In this document: one piece after another, positions 33,513 to 43,012 of the stretch | How the letters are laid out: each line of letters opens with the position of its first letter | How positions within the stretch are numbered: position 1 is the stretch's first letter | Source: JBBRMY01 sp038230595 | GTDB taxonomy: Bacteria > Bacteroidota > Ignavibacteria > Tepidaquicellales > Tepidaquicellaceae | Reading direction: 5' to 3' | Length of the DNA: 64,000 bases | NCBI GenBank assembly: GCA_038230595.1 | Contig: JBBRMY010000001.1 | Coordinates: 34,318-98,317, forward strand | Notes under the pieces: generated by a model | Seen by the model: the letters and a program-made list of their open reading frames with translations, nothing else | What the model was told of the DNA's origin: nothing | The model's database searches: none | Program-made: the position numbers and the translations under genes

Positions 33513-34325
33513 ATGAGCGATAAACCTGCTTCAGACCAATCCTATAAAAATATATTAATATCTGAAATTGAGAACGGAAAAGCATTAAAAGTAGGACAGA
33601 TTCAGCTAAATCGTCCTGATGTTCTGAACGCACTGAACATACCTCTTATGCAGGAAGTTGTTGAAGCGCTGGAAGCATTTGATAAAGACAGCACAATCGG
33701 CTGTATGGTTCTTACCGGAAGTGCGAAAGCATTTGCAGCAGGTGCAGATATTAAGGAAATGGCTGAGGCTACTTCAACAGAAATGCTTCTCAGAGATCAG
33801 TTCGCCAGATGGGATAAGATAAGAAAAATTAAAAAACCGATCATAGCTGCAGTCAGCGGATTTGCATTAGGCGGCGGTTGTGAGCTTGCAATGACATGTG
33901 ATATGATTGTTGCATCAGAATCTGCAAAGTTCGGTCAGCCTGAAGTTAATCTGGGTGTTATACCGGGAGCAGGCGGAACTCAAAGGTTAACAAGAGCGAT
34001 AGGAAAAGCACGGGCAATGGAAGTCATTCTCACAGGTAAGATGTTCACTGCTGATGAAATGTTCCAGGCAGGACTGGTAACAAAAGTTGTTCCGTCAGAA
34101 GTTTTTCTTGAAGAAGCAGTTGCAATGGCAAAGGAAATTTCTTCAAAGCCTACAATTGCAATTCAGCTTGCAAAAGAAAGTATACTAAGATCATTCGATA
34201 CAACTATAGAAGGCGGACTTGAATTCGAAAGAAAGAATTTCTATCTGCTATTCGGAACAGAGGATAAGTTTGAAGGTATGAATGCATTTGTTGAGAAAAG
34301 GAAAGCCGAATGGAAGGGAAAATAA
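33513..34325 (+). CDS. Enoyl-CoA hydratase/isomerase family protein
   Basis: A 270-residue crotonase-fold enzyme. The oxyanion-hole segments are SAKAFAAGADIKEMAEA and SGFALGGGCELAMTCDMI; catalytic Glu positions lie in GCELAM and FGQPEVNLGVIPGAGGTQRL, as in active hydratases. It hydrates 2-enoyl-CoA to 3-hydroxyacyl-CoA in fatty-acid or amino-acid breakdown. A 3-hydroxybutyryl-CoA dehydrogenase lies at 62107. First gene in a long plus-strand run. Confidence 0.92.
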   Translation: MSDKPASDQSYKNILISEIENGKALKVGQIQLNRPDVLNALNIPLMQEVVEALEAFDKDSTIGCMVLTGSAKAFAAGADIKEMAEATSTEMLLRDQFARWDKIRKIKKPIIAAVSGFALGGGCELAMTCDMIVASESAKFGQPEVNLGVIPGAGGTQRLTRAIGKARAMEVILTGKMFTADEMFQAGLVTKVVPSEVFLEEAVAMAKEISSKPTIAIQLAKESILRSFDTTIEGGLEFERKNFYLLFGTEDKFEGMNAFVEKRKAEWKGK

Positions 34326-34332
34326 TTTAAAC

Positions 34333-35949
34333 ATGTCTTTCAATTTGAAAATATCATTACATTTAATTTTTTTAAGTTTAATAATTCCATTTACGCTTGC
34401 AGTTTCTCAGGATAGTCCTTTAAAAACTACCAGAAACATCGAGTTTAAAAAAGATGATGACTTGAATGCAAGGCAGATTATTGAAAAATATAAGCCTGCT
34501 CTTGTTTCAATCTGGTATCCTAATACATTTCTTCCGGATTACTATGGTTCAGTTGATACAGCGGTGAATAAATTGAGTGGAAGCGGATTTATTTTTAGTG
34601 AAGATGGTTTAATAGGAACTAATTATCATGTGATCGAGCCTATCGACAGTATAATTGTAAAAACGAGCGATGGTATTTTTTATCCGGCTGAAATAATTAT
34701 TACTGACGAAGCAAAAGATTATGCAATTTTAAAAATTATTGATGAAAGAGGAAAGAAATTTCCTGTCGTTAAATTAAATGCAGCTGATCCGCTTTACCAG
34801 GGTCAGGATGTTTATGCAATTGGCAGTCCGTTAGGATTTGAGTATACGATCTCGCAAGGGATTATTGCTGCGATCAGGGAAAATGAAAAAGTTTCTTTTA
34901 CAGATCAAACGACCTACATGCCGGTTGAGAAAATATTTGAAAAAGTAATACAGATAACAGCAGCCATCTCCCCGGGTAATAGCGGAGGTGCGCTTTTCAA
35001 TTCGAAAGGTGATGTTATAGGAATAACTACTTATACATACGGCGGATACGGAAATACAAATTTTGCAGTTTCGATAGAAGGCTTTAATAAGCTTATCTCA
35101 ATGACAAGGGATGCAATTTTTGCGGAGGATTATTCTTCAAAAAAAAATGAAAGTGCATATAATAAGAATTTAAAGAATGCTCAAAATCTTTATGCTCAGC
35201 TTTCATATGACTGGCATTATTCCAAAGAAAAGGATACGATGAAGAAAGCTGATGAATTCACGATAAAAAAAGATTCAGTTAACAGGTTAAGCTTTGGAAA
35301 AGCTGAAAATTATTATTTGAAAAACATTGAGATGAGGCCAGATAGCTTTCCTGCATACAAAGGACTGCTTGAGCTGTATGTACTTACGGAATCATTTAAC
35401 AGATCAGAAGAGCTTTACAAAGACATTAAAAATAAATTCAGTACTGACAGTTTGCTGAACAGCTTATCATATTCAATAGCCAGCGCTTATACGAGCTCAA
35501 AAGATTTTAAAAAAGCGATAGAGTTTTATGAAAAATTTTATTCCGTCGATACAACTAATCTTAGCATAAAGCTTCAGATCGCAGATCTTTACAAACAGTC
35601 TGGTGATAAGAAAAAAGCTTTAAGCACTTACAGGAATGTAATAAAAAAAGATTCCTCGATGACAAATGCATACATTGAATCCGGAATAATTTATTATGAA
35701 GATTATAAAGCTATCCCAACTGCAAAAAAATATTTTGATGCTGCTTATGAAAGAGAAATGAAAAATACAGGTACAGCTCCTTATAATTTTAAGCTGTATT
35801 ATTATTTAAGCAAGATAGCAATAAACGAGAACAGAAAATTCGATGCAATACTTTCATACATGGAAATGAAGCAGATATATTCGGCAACTGCAGACGAGAA
35901 CAAGCAAAAGGCTGAGATATATAAGCTTATAAAAAATATGGGCGAGTAG
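34333..35949 (+). CDS. Secreted trypsin-like serine protease with C-terminal TPR repeats
   Basis: The start is placed at the ATG at 34333, giving a signal peptide (ending TLAVSQ); a longer frame would overlap the hydratase gene. The 538-residue product has an HtrA/trypsin-like domain (about 65-270) with a complete triad: H99 (TNYHVI), D129 (AKDYAIL), S217 (GNSGGAL). From about residue 290 onward TPR-like helices follow, e.g. FPAYKGLLELYVLTESFNRS and MTNAYIESGIIYYEDYKAI. There is no PDZ domain. Probably a periplasmic quality-control protease (inference). Confidence 0.87.
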   Translation: MSFNLKISLHLIFLSLIIPFTLAVSQDSPLKTTRNIEFKKDDDLNARQIIEKYKPALVSIWYPNTFLPDYYGSVDTAVNKLSGSGFIFSEDGLIGTNYHVIEPIDSIIVKTSDGIFYPAEIIITDEAKDYAILKIIDERGKKFPVVKLNAADPLYQGQDVYAIGSPLGFEYTISQGIIAAIRENEKVSFTDQTTYMPVEKIFEKVIQITAAISPGNSGGALFNSKGDVIGITTYTYGGYGNTNFAVSIEGFNKLISMTRDAIFAEDYSSKKNESAYNKNLKNAQNLYAQLSYDWHYSKEKDTMKKADEFTIKKDSVNRLSFGKAENYYLKNIEMRPDSFPAYKGLLELYVLTESFNRSEELYKDIKNKFSTDSLLNSLSYSIASAYTSSKDFKKAIEFYEKFYSVDTTNLSIKLQIADLYKQSGDKKKALSTYRNVIKKDSSMTNAYIESGIIYYEDYKAIPTAKKYFDAAYEREMKNTGTAPYNFKLYYYLSKIAINENRKFDAILSYMEMKQIYSATADENKQKAEIYKLIKNMGE

Positions 35950-35982
35950 TTAACAAGTAAATTTTATTAATTCATAAAATAT

Positions 35983-37743
35983 ATGGTACAAAATTTTGAT
36001 GTAGTTATTATTGGTGCAGGCGGTGCAGGCTTAAGGGCTGCAGTTGAGATCCCTAAAGAATATTCCTGTGCAGTTATTTCAAAAGTTTTCCCTCCAAGAT
36101 CGCATACAGGAACAGCTCAGGGCGGTGTTTGCGCAGCTCTTGGAAATATGGAAGATGATTCTTGGGAAAACCATACATTCGATACTGTAAAAGGCAGTGA
36201 TTACCTCGGAGATCAGGACTGCATTGAAGTAATGTGCAAAGATGCTATCAGAGCAATAATTGAGCTTGAGCATATGGGAATGCCTTTTTCCAGAAATGAA
36301 GACGGTAAAATAGCTCAGAGATTTTTCGGTGGTCATACCAGACCTGCAGATAAAAATGACCCTTACGGAAAAAGAGTTGCTGTTAAGCGTTCATGTTATT
36401 CTGCTGACAGAACAGGACATGTAATGCTACATACGCTTTATGAGAACTGCATTAAGAACCAGGTAAATTTTTTCTCTGAATATTTTGTAACTGATCTTCT
36501 AATTGAAGATGGAGTCTGCAAAGGAATTGTTGCAATGGATATTGCTACAAGTGAAGTTACTACTTTCCATGCTAAAGCTGTTATTTTTGCAACCGGCGGT
36601 TATGGAAGAGTTTTCAGAATAACATCAAATGCCCACGTAGGTACAGGTGACGGATATTCACTGGTTTATAAAAAAGGATTACCGCTCGAAGATATGGAAT
36701 TCTTTCAATTCCATCCGACAGGATTATGGAAGCTCGGGATATTGGTTTCAGAGGCGGCAAGAGGTGAAGGCGGAATTTTAAAAAATAAAGACGGTGAAAG
36801 ATTTATGGCAAGATATGCTCCGACTGTAATGGATCTTGCTCCGAGGGATATGGTTTCGAGAGCTATTGTAACCGAGATCAGAGAAGGCAGAGGGATAAGA
36901 GGAAGTGACGGTACAGATTATTTATATCTTGATGTGTCCCATTTAGGAAAAGAAGTTATCGAAGATAAGCTTCCTGAAATTACAGGATTCGCAAGAACAT
37001 ATCTTGGTGTAGAACCAAATAAAGAGCCAATTCCAATACAGCCGACTGCACACTATGCGATGGGCGGAATTCCAACAAATGTTAATGGCGAAGTTCTGTT
37101 AAATGAAAAAGGTGATATAGTAAAAGGATTATTTGCAGCAGGTGAATGTGCATGTGTTTCAGTTCACGGCGCGAACAGGCTCGGTACAAACTCACTTCTT
37201 GACCTGGTGGTATTCGGCAGAAGAACCGGGAAGAGAGTTTCAGAATTCTGTAAAGAAAATGATTATGCTCCGTTAGAAAAAGGATCTGATGAAACAACAC
37301 AAAAGATGATCGATGAAATATTTGCAAGAAACGGAAGTGAAAAGGTTGTAGCAATCAGAACTGAGCTTCAGGATCTTATGATGACTGACTGCGGAGTATT
37401 CAGGACTGAAGAAGCACTTTTGAGAATGAAAGAAAAAATAAAAGAGCTTAAGGTAAGATATAAAAATATTTCAATTCAGGATAAAGGAAAAGTATTCAAT
37501 ACTGATCTTATAGAAGCCATGGAGCTTGACAGTCTTCTCGAAACAGCAGAGGCGACTGTAGCAGGAGCTTATGCAAGAAAAGAATCACGCGGAGCTCATA
37601 CACGGGAAGATTTCCCGAAAAGGGATGATGTTGAATGGATGAAGCATACATTTGCATTTAAAAATCCGGACGGAGGAGAGCCGATATTAAAATACAAGTC
37701 GGTAGTAGTAACAAGATACCAGCCAATGGAAAGAAAATATTAA
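35983..37743 (+). CDS. sdhA: Succinate dehydrogenase/fumarate reductase flavoprotein subunit
   Basis: The 586-residue flavoprotein oxidises succinate to fumarate (or the reverse) with covalently bound FAD. N-terminal VVIIGAGGAGLRAAVE binds FAD; RSHTGTAQGGV holds the FAD-attachment His; FQFHPTGLW and HGANRLGTNSLLDLVVFG are catalytic and FAD contacts. The C-terminal helical domain is complete. sdhB lies 811 bases downstream after an intervening secreted-protein gene. No membrane-anchor subunit gene is seen in the window. Confidence 0.95.
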   Translation: MVQNFDVVIIGAGGAGLRAAVEIPKEYSCAVISKVFPPRSHTGTAQGGVCAALGNMEDDSWENHTFDTVKGSDYLGDQDCIEVMCKDAIRAIIELEHMGMPFSRNEDGKIAQRFFGGHTRPADKNDPYGKRVAVKRSCYSADRTGHVMLHTLYENCIKNQVNFFSEYFVTDLLIEDGVCKGIVAMDIATSEVTTFHAKAVIFATGGYGRVFRITSNAHVGTGDGYSLVYKKGLPLEDMEFFQFHPTGLWKLGILVSEAARGEGGILKNKDGERFMARYAPTVMDLAPRDMVSRAIVTEIREGRGIRGSDGTDYLYLDVSHLGKEVIEDKLPEITGFARTYLGVEPNKEPIPIQPTAHYAMGGIPTNVNGEVLLNEKGDIVKGLFAAGECACVSVHGANRLGTNSLLDLVVFGRRTGKRVSEFCKENDYAPLEKGSDETTQKMIDEIFARNGSEKVVAIRTELQDLMMTDCGVFRTEEALLRMKEKIKELKVRYKNISIQDKGKVFNTDLIEAMELDSLLETAEATVAGAYARKESRGAHTREDFPKRDDVEWMKHTFAFKNPDGGEPILKYKSVVVTRYQPMERKY

Positions 37744-37750
37744 TTAATAA

Positions 37751-38530
37751 ATGAAAGCAACATTATTATTCATTTTATTTTTTGCAATTTCATTCAATGC
37801 ATTTGCGCAGGAAATGTATCCTCCGAGAGCTTTTGTAGTTGGAAATTATTCATTCTTTGCAAAAACCGATACAACTGATTACACCTGTATTTTAAGAGTA
37901 AAAAAGGACGGAGTTCAGATCGCTTCCCGAAAATTTGCAGAAGTTACATTTGAAGACGTTTCTTTGCTTGAAGAAAATGGAGGCGATAAGATATTTCTGG
38001 TGTCAGCATTTACAGGCGGTGCACATTGCTGTACATCACTTTATTCTATCTCTATCAGTGCTTCAAATGTAAACCTCATTGATTCAATTTATCTTGGTAA
38101 TGCCGGTTACGGAATTCAGGATGTAGACAAGGATGGATATAATGAGATCGTTTCAGGTAACGATATGCTTGCCTATGCTTTCACAAATTATGCAGAAACA
38201 CGTTTTCCATCGCTTATTTTTAAATTCAGTAAAGGTCATTTTAAAGATGCAACCTCAGAATTTCCTGACTTTGTAAGGTTTGAGATCGCTGAACTGACTG
38301 AAGAGATGAATGGATTTTTCAGAGGAATGGACTTTGTTTGTGAAGCTGATGGGACTGATACTTTTAATACACCCGCAGGCACTCTTAAAACAATACTTGC
38401 AGCTATAGCTGCTGATTATCAGACACTGGGTGAATTAGATAAAGGTTATGAGATAATAAATAAAAATTACACTTGTGCCGATAAAGAAGCATATATAAAT
38501 ATATTAAAAAATGATTTTAAACTGAGATAA
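37751..38530 (+). CDS. Secreted protein of unknown function between sdhA and sdhB
   Basis: A 259-residue protein with a signal peptide (ending FNAFAQ). The motif FTGGAHCCTSLYSI and the segment DVDKDGYNEIVSGND, followed by AYAFTNYAETRFPS, form a pattern I have seen in uncharacterised secreted proteins of several phyla. The DxDxDG-like turn could bind calcium. It starts seven bases after the sdhA stop and ends 24 bases before sdhB, so all three are very likely on one transcript. No enzymatic role can be assigned. Confidence 0.68.
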   Translation: MKATLLFILFFAISFNAFAQEMYPPRAFVVGNYSFFAKTDTTDYTCILRVKKDGVQIASRKFAEVTFEDVSLLEENGGDKIFLVSAFTGGAHCCTSLYSISISASNVNLIDSIYLGNAGYGIQDVDKDGYNEIVSGNDMLAYAFTNYAETRFPSLIFKFSKGHFKDATSEFPDFVRFEIAELTEEMNGFFRGMDFVCEADGTDTFNTPAGTLKTILAAIAADYQTLGELDKGYEIINKNYTCADKEAYINILKNDFKLR

Positions 38531-38554
38531 ATTTAACAATTTTTAACATACATT

Positions 38555-39268
38555 ATGAATTTAACTGTCAGCATTCTGAGGTATAATCCGGAAAAAGATT
38601 CAGAGCCGTATTATCAGGATTTCAATCTTACAAATGTAAGCGAAGACTGGAGACTACTGGATGTACTACATGAGATAAAATGGAAGTATGATGGCACTCT
38701 TACTTTCAGACGCTCATGCGCTCACGGAATATGCGGTAGTGATGGAATGAAAATTAATGGAAAGAACAGGCTTGCCTGTTCAATACTACTGAAAGATATA
38801 AATACTAAAAGTCCTGTCGTGATCGAGCCATTGCCTTCGCTGCCGATAATAAAAGATCTTGTTGTTGATATGACAAGCTTTTTTCAGAAGTATGAAGTGA
38901 TCAAGCCTTATCTTATAAATAAGACTCCTCCTCCGCCTAATTCCGAAAGACTGCAGTCAAATGAAGATGCTGAAAAGCTTTTTGAATCTGCAAAATGCAT
39001 TCTTTGTGCCTGCTGTACTACAAGCTGCCCATCGACATGGACAAATGAAAATTATATCGGACCTGCTGCAATATTAAAAGCTTACCGGTTTGCATATGAT
39101 ACACGCGATGATGCCGGAGATGAAAGAATGGATATACTGGATAATCCCGATGGTATTTGGAGATGTCATACAATTTTTAATTGTATAGAATGCTGTCCGA
39201 AGGATATAAATATCACATGGCACATTTCTCAGCTGAAAAAATCCATTTCACAGAAAGAATTTAATTAA
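38555..39268 (+). CDS. sdhB: Succinate dehydrogenase/fumarate reductase iron-sulfur subunit
   Basis: The 237-residue electron-transfer subunit. Its three cluster motifs are complete: the 2Fe-2S segment CAHGICGSDGMKINGKNRLAC (only parts quoted vary between species), the 4Fe-4S motif CILCACCTTSCP, and the 3Fe-4S motif CHTIFNCIECCPKDI. It passes electrons from SdhA toward quinone. Part of the sdhA-unknown-sdhB group; a small charged-protein gene and obg follow. Confidence 0.94.
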   Translation: MNLTVSILRYNPEKDSEPYYQDFNLTNVSEDWRLLDVLHEIKWKYDGTLTFRRSCAHGICGSDGMKINGKNRLACSILLKDINTKSPVVIEPLPSLPIIKDLVVDMTSFFQKYEVIKPYLINKTPPPPNSERLQSNEDAEKLFESAKCILCACCTTSCPSTWTNENYIGPAAILKAYRFAYDTRDDAGDERMDILDNPDGIWRCHTIFNCIECCPKDINITWHISQLKKSISQKEFN

Positions 39269-39281
39269 GCATTATTCGGAT

Positions 39282-40577
39282 ATGTTTGAAACAATAGTGA
39301 ATGAGAGAGCTTCAAGAGAAGTTAAGAAGCTGGAATTTTATGAAAATGTCGATACATCTATAATAGGAAAAAGTAATCTTTCTCCCTTTGTAAAGAATTT
39401 TATTATTTCAGAAGCTCCGCATGTTTCTACAAATGAAGAGCTTGAACAGCAGGTAAACAAGGCTGTTAAGCTTCTTATAAATTATTCAATCCGTCCTAAA
39501 TGGACTATTCTTAATTTTGTTTTTGGATCTTTAGAGTCAAAAAGAGTTGAAGAAGTCTCTTCAAAGCTTGAGATATTTCCTTTTTATAAATTCTATACCG
39601 AAGTATTAGAAGAATATATAGACAGGAATGCAATAGATTTTATCACCCGTGTAAAAGCGGAAATGCTGATAGATGAAATGAATCTTGAGCTTAAGGAAAA
39701 GCTGATGCAGAATGTTTCCGGAATTAAAATTAAAAATTTCCTGCTTAATGTTTTCAGACTAAAATATGACAATGAATCGGAGATCAATCTTGATTCAACA
39801 GTTCCGTATTCATTCATAAAAATATTTCTTGAAGATAAAAAATATAATGATCTGCTTGAAAAATTTGAATCGTTTAAATTTTTTAAAGAGAATGATCTCA
39901 TCTCTTATAAAGATATAATTAAAATATTTACTGATAAGTTTGTACCTCAGGTCACACCGGAAATTGAAAAAGCTTCTATTGTCCCGGAACTGAAGAAAGA
40001 AGTAAAAGAGACTGAAAAGAAAAAGATCAAGATAGAACTTGATGATCCGAAGGATGATACAAAGGTTGCTAAACCAATTCCTGAACTGCCTAAGGTAAAA
40101 GTTGATACAGATAAAGATCCTTTAAAGAAAGAAGAAACTCTTCATTTGTCTCCTGTAAATAATGATATCCAGCCCGTTAAGGAAAAAACATACAGCAGGT
40201 ATGATGTTTATTCCAATGAAAGAGAAGAAGAGAAGAAAAAAGCTGAGGAGACAGAGCAGCAAAAAGATCCTATACCTCAAAGCGAGCAGACAGAAATAAT
40301 TGAAACAGTAAAGCTTGATAATGAAGTGGATGATTCGGCAATATCAGATCTGTTCACTATGAATGAAAAAAAAGAAATACTATCTAAAATTTATAATAAC
40401 AGCAAAAGCGGAATGAAGGCTTCATTTAAGATACTTCAGGATGCAAAAAACTGGAATGAAGCAACGGCGCATTTAAAGAGAATTATTCTCGATAACAAAG
40501 TTGATATATATCACAGGAAAATAGTTTTCTTTGTTGATATGCTCAATGAGCATTTTATAAAAAAGGAAAAGCAATAA
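39282..40577 (+). CDS. Charged helical protein of unknown function
   Basis: A 431-residue cytoplasmic-looking protein without signal peptide or membrane segment. The N-terminal half (to about 215) is helical; a low-complexity Lys/Glu/Pro-rich linker (about 220-340) follows; a smaller helical domain ends it (ILSKIYNNSKSGMKASFKIL). I recognise no family. It is translationally linked to obg: its stop TAA overlaps the obg ATG by one base. A structural or scaffolding role is only a guess. Confidence 0.7.
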   Translation: MFETIVNERASREVKKLEFYENVDTSIIGKSNLSPFVKNFIISEAPHVSTNEELEQQVNKAVKLLINYSIRPKWTILNFVFGSLESKRVEEVSSKLEIFPFYKFYTEVLEEYIDRNAIDFITRVKAEMLIDEMNLELKEKLMQNVSGIKIKNFLLNVFRLKYDNESEINLDSTVPYSFIKIFLEDKKYNDLLEKFESFKFFKENDLISYKDIIKIFTDKFVPQVTPEIEKASIVPELKKEVKETEKKKIKIELDDPKDDTKVAKPIPELPKVKVDTDKDPLKKEETLHLSPVNNDIQPVKEKTYSRYDVYSNEREEEKKKAEETEQQKDPIPQSEQTEIIETVKLDNEVDDSAISDLFTMNEKKEILSKIYNNSKSGMKASFKILQDAKNWNEATAHLKRIILDNKVDIYHRKIVFFVDMLNEHFIKKEKQ

Positions 40578-41581
40578 TGTTTATAGACAGGGCAAAGATA
40601 TTTATTAAATCAGGTGATGGCGGTAATGGAGTAGTCAGTTTCAGGCGGGAAAAGTTCGTACCAAAAGGCGGTCCTAACGGCGGTGACGGAGGAAAAGGCG
40701 GTGATATTATATTTAGAGCATCTTCACAGCTTACAACATTAATAGATTTTACTTACAAAAGGCATTTTGTTGCAGGTAAAGGTGATCATGGCGAAGGAGC
40801 GCTGCGAACGGGAAGAGGTGGAAAAGATGAAGTGATAGTTGTTCCATGCGGAAGCATTATAAGAAATGAAGAGACAGGTGAAATTCTTGCTGAACTATTG
40901 AAAAACGGACAGGAAATTGTTGTGCTTCGCGGTGGTGACGGCGGAAGAGGAAATAATCATTTTAAAAATTCAACTAATCAGGCTCCGAGAACTGCAGAGA
41001 CAGGTTATTCCGGAAAAGAAACATGGGCAATTCTTGAATTAAAATTAATTGCTGATGCCGGGCTCGTAGGATTTCCGAATGCAGGCAAGTCAACTCTTAT
41101 TTCAAGCATTTCAGCAGCTAAGCCTAAGATAGCAGATTATCCTTTCACAACTTTGATACCGAATTTAGGAATTGTCAGATACAAAGAACATGAATCATTT
41201 GTAGTAGCAGATATTCCGGGAATTATTGAAGGTGCATCAACCGGCAAAGGACTTGGAATTCAGTTTCTCAAACATATTGAAAGAACAAAGGTTCTTGTTT
41301 TTCTAGTTGATTCTACTCAGCTGATCGGTAAGACAACTAAAAAAGATTTTTTAAAGGAATATAAGATACTTCTGAGTGAGCTTAAAAGCTTTTCTGAAAA
41401 ATTATTAGAGAAGCCGCGTATATTATGCTTTTCAAAATCAGATGCCATTGATGAAGATCTTAAGAAAAAACTAACTAAAATGAAAACAGATGAAACTAAG
41501 CTTTTGATCTCTTCTGTTTCAAATGAAAACTTAGACGAGCTCAAAGATCTTATATGGGAAATGCTCGAGTCAATTAAATAA
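40577..41581 (+). CDS. obg: Obg-family GTPase
   Basis: A 334-residue GTPase involved in 50S ribosome maturation and stress control. The Gly-rich Obg domain (about 1-158; GGNGVVSFRREKFVPKGGP) precedes the G domain, with G1 GFPNAGKSTLIS, G2 TT in FTTLIPNLG, G3 DIPGIIEGA and G4 FSKSD. The C-terminal OCT domain present in some homologues is missing, giving a short-form Obg. Starts with ATG overlapping the previous stop codon. Confidence 0.96.
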   Translation: MFIDRAKIFIKSGDGGNGVVSFRREKFVPKGGPNGGDGGKGGDIIFRASSQLTTLIDFTYKRHFVAGKGDHGEGALRTGRGGKDEVIVVPCGSIIRNEETGEILAELLKNGQEIVVLRGGDGGRGNNHFKNSTNQAPRTAETGYSGKETWAILELKLIADAGLVGFPNAGKSTLISSISAAKPKIADYPFTTLIPNLGIVRYKEHESFVVADIPGIIEGASTGKGLGIQFLKHIERTKVLVFLVDSTQLIGKTTKKDFLKEYKILLSELKSFSEKLLEKPRILCFSKSDAIDEDLKKKLTKMKTDETKLLISSVSNENLDELKDLIWEMLESIK

Positions 41582-41604
41582 CCATTTAAAAATTTAAAAT
41601 ATTC

Positions 41605-42381
41605 ATGGCTAAAAAGCCTCTAATACTTGTTTCAAATGATGATGGAATTGATTCACCCGGAATTTACGCACTCGCAATAGAACTAAGAAAAATTGGTGAT
41701 GTAATTATTGCAGCTCCTCACACACAGCAGAGCGCAGTGGGACATTCAATTACAGTTTCCGATCCTATCAGAGCAGTTGAGATATTTAAAGATAAAAAGT
41801 TTTTCGGTTTTGCAGTTCAGGGTACACCGGCTGATTCAGTAAAGCTTGCGATTTCAACTTTATTAGGAAAAAAAAGAAAGCCTGATCTTTGTGTTTCCGG
41901 AATAAATCAGGGTTCGAATACCGCTGTTAATCTGATTTACTCAGGTACAGTCTCCGCCGCAACAGAAGCAACAATTCTCGGAATACCCTCTATGGCTGTT
42001 TCTCTCGATACATTTACCTATAAAGATTTTCAGCCTTCAGCTAAGTTTGCAGCTAAGGCAGCAAAGATCATCCTCAAAAATGGATTACCAAAAGGAACTT
42101 TAGTAAATGTAAATGTTCCGGCTTTAAAGGAAAAAGATATTAAGGGAGTCATGGTAACCCGTCAGGGAAAATCTGTATGGAACGAAAAATATGAGCCAAG
42201 ACTTGATCCGAGTAAAAATATTTACTACTGGCTGAAAGGGAAGCTGATACTCTCCGATAAAACATTAGACATCGACCATAAAGCTTTAATGGAAGGATAC
42301 ATCTCAGTAACACCAATCCAATACGACCTCACCGACTACAAAATGCTCAACGAATTGGAAACCTGGGGTTTTAAAAAATGA
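41605..42381 (+). CDS. surE: 5'-nucleotidase SurE
   Basis: The 258-residue SurE phosphatase removes phosphate from nucleoside monophosphates. The N-terminal metal site LVSNDDGIDSPGI, APHTQQSAVGHSIT, and CVSGINQGSNTAVNLIYSGTV with VSAATEA are family hallmarks. Cytoplasmic. It follows obg by 23 bases and is probably co-transcribed. A palindromic repeat begins within six bases of the stop codon. Confidence 0.95.
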   Translation: MAKKPLILVSNDDGIDSPGIYALAIELRKIGDVIIAAPHTQQSAVGHSITVSDPIRAVEIFKDKKFFGFAVQGTPADSVKLAISTLLGKKRKPDLCVSGINQGSNTAVNLIYSGTVSAATEATILGIPSMAVSLDTFTYKDFQPSAKFAAKAAKIILKNGLPKGTLVNVNVPALKEKDIKGVMVTRQGKSVWNEKYEPRLDPSKNIYYWLKGKLILSDKTLDIDHKALMEGYISVTPIQYDLTDYKMLNELETWGFKK

Positions 42382-42386
42382 CCTCT

Positions 42387-42412
42387 CGTTCCGATGCTCC
42401 AGCTTCGGAACG
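42387..42412. repeat. Palindromic repeat, family C (CGTTCCGA...TCGGAACG)
   Basis: Perfect 8-bp arms CGTTCCGA and TCGGAACG flank a 10-base loop (TGCTCCAGCT). It starts six bases after the surE stop codon. Motifs of the form CGTTCC...GCTCCAGC...GGAACG recur in many unrelated genomes. One copy here; it may also terminate transcription. Confidence 0.7.
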
Positions 42413-42480
42413 GAAAGTTAAAATTGACTTTTAAAGTTTTTTAGATTGAAATAAATGATAAACGTGGTATAATTAATTAA

Positions 42481-42888
42481 ATGTATAGTGTCTTAATTTA
42501 TTTATCAATCTTATTCTCTTTTATTTTCTACTCTTGTTCTTCTCTGAAAAACTATAGAGGCTCTGATAAAGTTTATATTGTATTTATAGATTCAACTCTT
42601 TTCCCAGACTATTATTATATTGACGCAATATTAAATAAGGATAGCATTCAAATTCTATCCCATAAATTAAAATCCATTTACTTCAAAAACAGAATTGAGA
42701 ATAATAGATCCTATTCTCTGGAATTAGAAAAATTGGATTCGGATATAGTAACAAGATCGAAAATTGCAAGTTATACGGGGAATGTTGTAATTAATGATGG
42801 TAAGAAAGTAATTTATAGTAATGGAAAGATATATGGAAACCTTTACATTTCTCCGAATTTGTTTGGGATTTACTTGAGAGCTCCTTGA
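42481..42888 (+). CDS. Small AT-rich lipoprotein of unknown function
   Basis: A 135-residue lipoprotein: hydrophobic leader with lipobox FIFYSC (about residue 19), then a beta-rich chain with many Tyr, Ile and Asn. Its base composition is more AT-rich than the upstream surE gene. No family recognised. Isolated: about 100 bases after surE, convergent with the citrate synthase gene. Confidence 0.6.
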   Translation: MYSVLIYLSILFSFIFYSCSSLKNYRGSDKVYIVFIDSTLFPDYYYIDAILNKDSIQILSHKLKSIYFKNRIENNRSYSLELEKLDSDIVTRSKIASYTGNVVINDGKKVIYSNGKIYGNLYISPNLFGIYLRAP

Positions 42889-42966
42889 TTTATATTTTTG
42901 AGGAGTGGCGGTTTAAGTTTACGTTTTTATGTTTTTATCGAGGCGTCTTCTTTTCCTCAATAACAT

Positions 42967-43005
42967 CAAACAAAAAAAGCGATCATCGATCGCTTTTTTT
43001 GTTTG
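42967..43005. terminator. Strong bidirectional terminator
   Basis: A perfect 18-bp stem (CAAACAAAAAAAGCGATC, complement on the right) with a 3-base loop (ATC), A-run left and T-run right. It separates the plus-strand lipoprotein gene from the minus-strand citrate synthase gene. Confidence 0.92.
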
Positions 43006-43012
43006 AATTACA

